NCBI GenBank assembly: GCA_022572825.1
Contig: JACZVE010000233.1
Span: 1 to 5,596, forward strand
Direction: 5' to 3'
Length of the DNA stretch: 5,596 bases
From: SAR324 cluster bacterium
GTDB taxonomy: Bacteria > SAR324 > JACQKK01
Part shown: piece after piece, positions 1 through 4,674 of the stretch
Numbering within the stretch: position 1 is the first letter of the stretch
Layout: each line of letters opens with the position of its first letter
The notes under the pieces: generated by a model
The model's input: the letters and a program-made list of their open reading frames with translations, nothing else
The model's database searches: none
What the model was told of the DNA's origin: nothing
Translations under genes and position numbers: made by a program

Positions 1-1524
1 CTACAGCCCCTCGGCACGAAGGGCCTGCTCGTAGCGGGCTTTTCCCGCGGCGGTCGGATAGTCGCTGTTCAAGCAGGCCATGCACAGTTGGTCCTTGGGC
101 AGGCCGACGGCGCGGATCAACCTGTCGTTGGTGAGGTAGGCCAGGCTGTCCGCCCCTAACGCATCGGCCATCTTGCGCAATTCTTCGGGGGAGGCTTCCC
201 TGCCGTTGCCACGGACGAATGCCGGCGCGAACAGCTCGCCCACCGTCGGCATGTCGATGCCATAAAAGCAGGGCCCCATCACCGGCGGGCAGCCGATGCG
301 CACGTGTACCTCCCGAACCCGCCCACGCTCTTTTAGGATGGCGATAACGGTCTTCAGCGTCGTGCCGCGCACCAGTGTGTCGTCCACCAGGTAGATCTTG
401 CGGCCCTCGAGAATGTCGGTAATCGGGGTGTATTTCATGCGCACCGCTTCGTCGCGGGTGGCCCCGTCGATGAAGGTGCGGCCCACGTACCGGTTGCGCA
501 GCAGGCCGTTGACCACCGGCAGGCCCAGTTGAAAGCCGAAAGCGCTGGCCACCGCATTGGCCGTCTCGGGCACGGAGATCACCAGCTCTCCGGCGAGGGA
601 GCGTCCATCGGCCTGCTCCATCCTCGCCAGTTCCCGGCCCACGGCGTTGCGCACGCGGTAGACCGAGCGGCCCTCCAGGTTGGAGGCCAGGTTGGAAAAG
701 TAAACCCACTCGAAGAAGCAGTAGCGCTTTTCCCCCGCCGGCCAGTAGCGTTCTACCCGCCAGCCGTCGCGATTGGCCACGATCAGCTCACCCGGCTCGA
801 GCATCCTGACGTCGTCGAAGTTCAGTTGGTGATGTACCACGCTTTCCGAGGCCACGATCAGCAGGTCGTCGGCCACCGCATAGCACAGCGGTTTGATGCC
901 CAGCGGATCGCGCATCACCACCAGATCGCCGGCCGCGTTGATGAAGGCGATGTTGTAGGCCCCATCGAAGATGGACGACAGTGTGGAGAACATGGTGGCG
1001 AAGTCCGGCGGATCATCCCCCCGCATCTCGCGGTTGAGGTAATGCATCATCACCTCGGTGTCCGAGTGGTAGGTGATGTGGTAGCCGTGCGACTCCAGTT
1101 CGGCCTTGAGCTGCTCGTAGTTGGCCAGATTGCCGTTAAAGGCGATGGCGAACCACTTCCACATGCGCCCGTGCACCCGCTCGAAGGGCTGGGCATTGGC
1201 GCTGTCCGCGCTGCCGCTGGTGGCGTAGCGGGTGTGGCCGATGGCCGCGATGCCCGCGTACTCCTCCATGAGTTGCTGGCTTTTGTGGGGATTGTGGAGC
1301 CGGAAGACCTCGTGGACGGTGCCAAGGTCCTTGTGGGTCTGCAGGATACGGTTGCGGGAGGGATTGTAGCTGGTCAGCCCCGCGCTCAACTGGCCCCGGT
1401 TCTGCAGCTCCAGCAGGCCGCGCACCACGTACGGATACACGTTGCGCCAACCGTCGGGATTGGCGGGATCACAGCCCATCTGGTAGACGGCTACGATCCC
1501 GCATTCCTCTTTCAACCGCTCCAT
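1..1524 (-). CDS. purF: Amidophosphoribosyltransferase (glutamine PRPP amidotransferase), Bacillus-like type
   Basis: This enzyme makes 5-phosphoribosylamine from PRPP and glutamine, the first committed step of cytosolic purine synthesis. The N-terminal half is a class II (Ntn) glutaminase: the likely nucleophile is Cys8 (EECGIVAVY), with GHTRYAT at 96-102, NGNL at 130-133 and SDTE at 154-157. The C-terminal half is a phosphoribosyltransferase: NRYVGRTF at 344-351 and the PRPP loop VDDTLVRGTT at 380-389. Cys269, Cys419 (PCFYGID), Cys481 and Cys484 match the four [4Fe-4S] ligands of the Bacillus subtilis enzyme. Residues 1-7 would be a propeptide removed to expose Cys8. The ATG at 1522-1524 is the only start available: an in-frame TAG lies at 1555-1557 with no ATG, GTG or TTG between. 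The length of 507 is normal, and the TAG stop occupies bases 1-3. Oddities are NRGQLSAG at 42-49, where E. coli and B. subtilis have an acidic residue at the Leu, and roughly ten extra residues near 15-30. A second PurF-like paralog is possible. Confidence 0.93.
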   Translation of the reverse strand: MERLKEECGIVAVYQMGCDPANPDGWRNVYPYVVRGLLELQNRGQLSAGLTSYNPSRNRILQTHKDLGTVHEVFRLHNPHKSQQLMEEYAGIAAIGHTRYATSGSADSANAQPFERVHGRMWKWFAIAFNGNLANYEQLKAELESHGYHITYHSDTEVMMHYLNREMRGDDPPDFATMFSTLSSIFDGAYNIAFINAAGDLVVMRDPLGIKPLCYAVADDLLIVASESVVHHQLNFDDVRMLEPGELIVANRDGWRVERYWPAGEKRYCFFEWVYFSNLASNLEGRSVYRVRNAVGRELARMEQADGRSLAGELVISVPETANAVASAFGFQLGLPVVNGLLRNRYVGRTFIDGATRDEAVRMKYTPITDILEGRKIYLVDDTLVRGTTLKTVIAILKERGRVREVHVRIGCPPVMGPCFYGIDMPTVGELFAPAFVRGNGREASPEELRKMADALGADSLAYLTNDRLIRAVGLPKDQLCMACLNSDYPTAAGKARYEQALRAEGL

Positions 1525-1605
1525 GCCCCGGCTTGCTCGGCAAGGGTGTTCGGCCTACTGTCCCTTCCAGCCTACCCTGGGACAAGGGTGAAGATCAACG
1601 GCGGT
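1525..1605 (-). other. Intergenic leader of purF with short inverted repeats
   Basis: This 81-base gap is the longest in the window. Read on the minus strand it holds, in order, ACCCT-TGTCCC-AGGGT (1574-1589, 5-bp arms), an overlapping TGTCCC...GGGACA (1559-1584, 6-bp arms with a 14-base spacer), and CTTGC-CGA-GCAAG (1532-1544, 5-bp arms with a 3-base loop) ending 7 bases before the purF ATG. None is followed by a T-run, so an intrinsic terminator is not supported. No good SD sequence precedes the purF start. The last hairpin lies where a ribosome would bind and could lower initiation, but stems this short also occur by chance. No purine operator or riboswitch was recognised. Confidence 0.3.
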
Positions 1606-2649
1606 TCAAAACACCTCCGTCAGCAGAAACTCGTAGGCCTCCTGCAGCCGGATGAACTCGTCAACCGGCCCGCCCTGGTCCGGATGGTAGTGCTTGACCC
1701 TGTCGCGATAGGCGACCTTTACCTCCGCCAGTGTGGCCGCCGGCGTCAGCCCCAGCACCGTGAATTGATAGGCATCCGCCTTTCCGTCCGGCCATAGGCG
1801 CCCTGCGCGGCGGCCGTTGTATCCCTTGCGGCGGCTGCGCCTGGCCCCTTCGCGTCCCTGTCGCCAACCGCTCTGCACGTAAGCCTCGCGGGTGACGTAC
1901 ACCCCCTGCCGCCTCGCTTCCTCGGCCAGGGTTTCGACCAGGGCTTTGAAGCGGGCGCGCAACCCTTCCAGCTCGGGCGGCGGCCTCTTCCAGAAAGCCT
2001 CCGTGGCGGACTGGTCCATGATGTGCCGGGCGGTGGCACGCACATAGTCGGACTGGAAGCGCTCGTACACCCCCCGGCGCTGGTCGGCGTCCAGCGGCCT
2101 GATCTGCAGCCGGCGTACCTGGCGGCGCAGGTGCGAATCGCTCCAGGTGTGCTGGGGCGTCAGGAAGACCCGCAGCTCGTCGTCGCTCATCCCGCGGTGC
2201 GCTTCCAGACGTTGCGCGAGAAACCCCTCCAGCGCCGAGTATACCTCCTTGCGGTGTCGGCTGAGGAAAATCAGTCCCGAATGGCGTACCGCCTCGGCGT
2301 CCCAGCGGAACGAACACCCGTCCAGAATGCGCAGGAAGGCCTCGTCCTTGAGCGGCGGCAGGGTCTGATAAATGGATTCGGAGCGCTCGCGATCGAAGTA
2401 ATCGTACCAACTCCAGAGCGTATCCTTGCGGGGCAGGCGCGAGTTGAGCAGAAAATGGAGGGAAATGGTACACACGCTGTCGTAATAGTAATCCCCGCGG
2501 TCATCGCGCCGTATCTTGCCGTGCACCGAGCGCAGAAAGTCGAGAACCTCCGGCGTGTAGTCCTTGTCCGGATATACAGCGGCACCCGCGCGCGCCTCCT
2601 CGCGCCCGCGCAGTTCCTCGAAATCAGGCTGCCAGTAACTGTTCTTCAT
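1606..2649 (-). CDS. Protein with C-terminal J domain and unrecognised N-terminal region
   Basis: The last ~55 of 347 residues form a J domain: YQFTVLGL near 294, a basic helix (AEVKVAYRDRVKHY), the HPD motif at 322-324 followed by QGG, then EFIRLQEAYEFLL. The HPD tripeptide is what lets J proteins stimulate the ATPase of DnaK/Hsp70. There is no Gly/Phe linker, zinc-finger CxxCxGxG repeat or substrate domain, so this is not DnaJ but a class C-type J protein. Residues 1-260 are soluble in character, rich in aromatic and charged residues (DYYYDS at 53-58, WSWYDYFDRER at 79-89), with no signal peptide or membrane segment; I do not recognise the fold. Residues 263-284 are a strongly basic linker rich in Arg and Lys. 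The ATG at 2647-2649 is 36 bases after dapB, with only a weak SD-like AGGG about 11 bases upstream. It is probably cytosolic and may deliver an unknown client to DnaK. The J domain is secure; the function is not. Confidence 0.85.
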   Translation of the reverse strand: MKNSYWQPDFEELRGREEARAGAAVYPDKDYTPEVLDFLRSVHGKIRRDDRGDYYYDSVCTISLHFLLNSRLPRKDTLWSWYDYFDRERSESIYQTLPPLKDEAFLRILDGCSFRWDAEAVRHSGLIFLSRHRKEVYSALEGFLAQRLEAHRGMSDDELRVFLTPQHTWSDSHLRRQVRRLQIRPLDADQRRGVYERFQSDYVRATARHIMDQSATEAFWKRPPPELEGLRARFKALVETLAEEARRQGVYVTREAYVQSGWRQGREGARRSRRKGYNGRRAGRLWPDGKADAYQFTVLGLTPAATLAEVKVAYRDRVKHYHPDQGGPVDEFIRLQEAYEFLLTEVF

Positions 2650-2685
2650 CGCCGGTGACGCCCTGGCAGAGCGGTTCTCGATTGG

Positions 2686-3420
2686 CTACAGGATCTGATC
2701 CAGGCCGTAATACAGCCGGTTCAGGCCCTGCACTTTCTTCACGGCCATCATCACGCCGGGCAGGAAGCACTCGCGGCTGATGGAATCGTGCCGTATGCGC
2801 AGCGCCTCCCCCAGTCCGCCCAGAATCACCTCCTGATGGGCCACGTGCCCGGGCAACCGCACGGAATGAATCGGCACCGCATAGCCGCTCGTGCCGCGCG
2901 CGCCCGGCGCCAGCTCCTTGCTTTCGGTTTCCGGCGGCGGCGCCTCGGGGCGCGTGGCCGCGATCAGCTCGGCGGTCCTGATCGCCGTGCCGGAAGGCGC
3001 CTCGGCCTTGCCGTCGTGGTGCAGCTCGATGATCTCCACGTGCGGCAGGAAGCGGGCGGCCTCGGCGGCGAACCGCATCATCAGCACGGCGCCGATGGCG
3101 AAGTTCGGGGCGATTAATCCCCCCAGGGCCTGCTGCTCCGCCTGCGCCTGGAGGGCGGCGATCTGTTCCGCGGTAAAGCCCGTGGTTCCGATCACCGGGT
3201 GCACGCCCGTTTCGATGATGGTGCGCGCGTTGTCGTTGGCGCAGGAGGGATGCGTGAAGTCCACCACCACCTGCGTCCGGGTCGCGGCGATGGTGCCGGC
3301 CAGATCATCGCCCAGGTCCGTCTGCGCTACAAGCTCCGTGTCCGGATCGGCCGTCACGGCTGCCACCACCTGGCGGCCCATGCGTCCCTTGGCCCCATTC
3401 ACCAATACGCGAATCGGCAT
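2686..3420 (-). CDS. dapB: 4-hydroxy-tetrahydrodipicolinate reductase
   Basis: DapB reduces 4-hydroxy-tetrahydrodipicolinate with NAD(P)H to tetrahydrodipicolinate in the diaminopimelate/lysine pathway, supplying peptidoglycan and protein in the cytosol. The N-terminal Rossmann domain has VNGAKGRMG (7-15), VDFTHP (53-58), GTTG (78-81) and APNFAIG (104-110). The catalytic segment is ELHHDGKAEAPSGTA (132-146): His134 is the expected proton donor, Lys138 the expected partner, and Ser143-Gly-Thr the substrate-binding loop. PIHSVRLPGHVAHQEV (183-198) is the conserved C-terminal motif. At 244 residues it is the compact form, close to Mycobacterium tuberculosis DapB and shorter than the 273-residue E. 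coli enzyme; the missing part lies between the cofactor-binding acid region and VDFTHP. The usual KxDAPSGT reads KAEAPSGT here, a mild change. The gene starts 12 bases after queF with a good SD sequence. It appears intact and functional. Confidence 0.96.
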   Translation of the reverse strand: MPIRVLVNGAKGRMGRQVVAAVTADPDTELVAQTDLGDDLAGTIAATRTQVVVDFTHPSCANDNARTIIETGVHPVIGTTGFTAEQIAALQAQAEQQALGGLIAPNFAIGAVLMMRFAAEAARFLPHVEIIELHHDGKAEAPSGTAIRTAELIAATRPEAPPPETESKELAPGARGTSGYAVPIHSVRLPGHVAHQEVILGGLGEALRIRHDSISRECFLPGVMMAVKKVQGLNRLYYGLDQIL

Positions 3421-3424
3421 CTTG

Positions 3425-3429
3425 CCTCC
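3425..3429 (-). promoter_or_regulatory. Ribosome binding site of dapB
   Basis: On the minus strand the sequence before the dapB ATG reads GGGGGAGGCAAG, so a full GGAGG core ends four bases before the start codon. It fills the 12-base gap between the queF stop and dapB and fixes the start at 3420. It is the best SD match in the window, suggesting dapB is translated on its own initiation as well as from the upstream message. Confidence 0.75.
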
Positions 3430-3432
3430 CCC

Positions 3433-3867
3433 CTACCCGCCGTCGGGGCCGTGCGAGCGGGGTTGTTGTGCGTCGGATCGGATTTCGCACGTGGCGTCGA
3501 TGCCCCCCCGCGTGTTGTAAACCGTTTTCACACAAAGGCTGCTGGGTTTCAACAGCGCCGACAGGTCATTGTAGAGGCGCTTGGTGGCGTGCTCCTGGTA
3601 AATTCCCACGTTGCGGAAGGAGACGATGTAGTACTTGAGCGATTTCAACTCCACAACGGCGCGATCGGGAATATATTCGATGGCGAGATAGGCATAGTCC
3701 GGCAGTCCGGAATAGGGACAGACCGCGGAGAACTCCCGGGTTTCATACAGGATTTTCTGCCGCGGCCCGTCGTAGGGAAAGCTCTCCAGCAGATGGGTGG
3801 CGATCCGCTCCTCCTTTTCAAATTCCAGGATGCGGCCTTCGGCGTAGGGGGTGCTGGTTACGTCCAT
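3433..3867 (-). CDS. queF: NADPH-dependent 7-cyano-7-deazaguanine (preQ0) reductase, unimodular type
   Basis: QueF reduces the nitrile of preQ0 to the aminomethyl group of preQ1 with two NADPH. preQ1 is then inserted at the wobble position of GUN tRNAs on the way to queuosine. The 144-residue protein is a single T-fold unit. Cys50 in SAVCPYSGLPDYA is the expected nucleophile forming the thioimide, and Asp57 the expected acid. ELKSLKYY at 73-80 is the QueF signature for NADPH binding, and Glu92-His93 in the QEHATKRL segment match the substrate-binding residues. TRGGIDATCEI (119-129) closes the fold. The length fits the short B. subtilis-like class and not the ~280-residue two-module E. coli class. 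The last ~14 residues (SDAQQPRSHG...) look like an unstructured tail. The ATG lies three bases after the fabI stop with no SD in front, so translation is probably coupled to fabI. No queC, queD or queE is in the window. Confidence 0.95.
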   Translation of the reverse strand: MDVTSTPYAEGRILEFEKEERIATHLLESFPYDGPRQKILYETREFSAVCPYSGLPDYAYLAIEYIPDRAVVELKSLKYYIVSFRNVGIYQEHATKRLYNDLSALLKPSSLCVKTVYNTRGGIDATCEIRSDAQQPRSHGPDGG

Positions 3868-3870
3868 CGG

Positions 3871-4653
3871 TCAGTTGGCCATGATGTTGAAACCGCCGTC
3901 GACGTAGATGGACTGTCCCGTAATGCCGCTGGAGACGTCGCTCAGCAGAAACGCGGCCGTCTTGGCGACCTCGGCCACCGTCACGTTGCGGGACAGGGCC
4001 GCATGCTCGCCGGCAGTCTTAAGCATTTCTCCAAAGTTCCTAATGCCCGAAGAGGAAAGCGTTCGCAGCGCCCCGGCGGACAAGGCATTGCAGCGTATGT
4101 TGTCCGGCCCCAATTCGCGGGCCAGATAGCGCACCGCGGACTCGAGGGCCGCCTTCGCCGGCCCCATGACGTTGTAGTGGGGAACGGCCAGCGCGGAACC
4201 GATGAAGGTCATTCCGACAATGCTGCCGCCGCCATTGTTGCGCATGAGATCGGCGGCACACCGGGTGATGCGGATGAGCGAGTAGGCGCTGACTTCCTGG
4301 GCCACCCGCCAGCCGTCCCGCGAGGTATGTGAGAAGGGCACTTCCAGGTCGCCACGGTCCGCATAGGCGATGGAGTGCAACACGAAGTCCAGCCCACCCC
4401 AGTCCTTTTGCAAGGCGGCAAAGACCGCTTCGATGGCGCCATCTTCCTGAACGTCCGCCGGCAGGACGTGGGACACGTTCATGGTATCGGCAAGCTCCCG
4501 CACGTTCTGCTCAAAACGTCCCTTCGTGTCCGGCCCAAAGGTAAGGGCGAGTTCCGCCCCCAAGGCGTGAAGCTGTTGGGCAACGGCCGTGGCGATGCTG
4601 CGTTGGTTTGCGATTCCGAACACGACACCCCGCTTGCCGGAATAATCGATCAT
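3871..4653 (-). CDS. fabI: Enoyl-[acyl-carrier-protein] reductase, FabI family (divergent)
   Basis: FabI enzymes reduce trans-2-enoyl-ACP with NAD(P)H in the last step of each type II fatty acid elongation cycle, in the cytosol. The 260 residues form one short-chain dehydrogenase/reductase domain. The FabI-type nucleotide loop is GIANQRSIA (13-21), followed by ADV (66-68), LDFVLHSIAYA (88-98), YNVMGPAK (160-167) with the Tyr160-x6-Lys167 catalytic pair, a substrate loop SAGALRTLSSSGI (192-204), and the C-terminal ITGQSIYVDGGFNI. By recalled alignment it departs from E. coli FabI at several sites: Phe150 replaces Tyr146, GSALAVP replaces GAERAIP, and SAGALRT replaces SAGPIRT, losing the loop proline. 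The Tyr/Lys pair is intact, so it should be catalytic, but it may be a paralog with a different acyl preference. The ATG has an upstream SD sequence and lies 21 bases after the oxidoreductase gene. The family is secure; that it is the main housekeeping ENR is not. Confidence 0.9.
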   Translation of the reverse strand: MIDYSGKRGVVFGIANQRSIATAVAQQLHALGAELALTFGPDTKGRFEQNVRELADTMNVSHVLPADVQEDGAIEAVFAALQKDWGGLDFVLHSIAYADRGDLEVPFSHTSRDGWRVAQEVSAYSLIRITRCAADLMRNNGGGSIVGMTFIGSALAVPHYNVMGPAKAALESAVRYLARELGPDNIRCNALSAGALRTLSSSGIRNFGEMLKTAGEHAALSRNVTVAEVAKTAAFLLSDVSSGITGQSIYVDGGFNIMAN

Positions 4654-4658
4654 TCCTG

Positions 4659-4665
4659 CTCCCTT
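4659..4665 (-). promoter_or_regulatory. Ribosome binding site of fabI
   Basis: The 21-base gap upstream of fabI reads, on the minus strand, AAGGGAG followed by five bases (CAGGA) and then ATG. This is a reasonable SD match at normal spacing and supports the start at 4653. Confidence 0.65.
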
Positions 4666-4674
4666 ATGCGATGC

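Noticed and set aside
1559..1589. Intrinsic terminator after the J-domain gene.
   Set aside because: The stems are only 5-6 bp and no T-run follows on the minus strand.
1569..1598. Possible sigma70-like promoter for purF (TTGATC, 18 bases, TAGGCT on the minus strand).
   Set aside because: Both boxes match the consensus poorly, and such matches are common by chance.
529..1797. Long open frame on the plus strand (422 codons) opposite purF.
   Set aside because: It is antisense to a secure purF, its product has no recognisable motif and an unusual His/Val/Gly-rich make-up, and long antisense frames are expected opposite GC-rich genes.
3808..3818. Strong SD-like AAAAGGAGGAG inside queF.
   Set aside because: No ATG, GTG or TTG follows at a usable distance, and it encodes conserved-frame QueF residues (EKEE); it does not define another start.
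3199..4332. Plus-strand open frame (377 codons) spanning parts of dapB, queF and fabI.
   Set aside because: It covers three well-supported genes on the opposite strand and has no domain of its own; treated as a GC-driven shadow.
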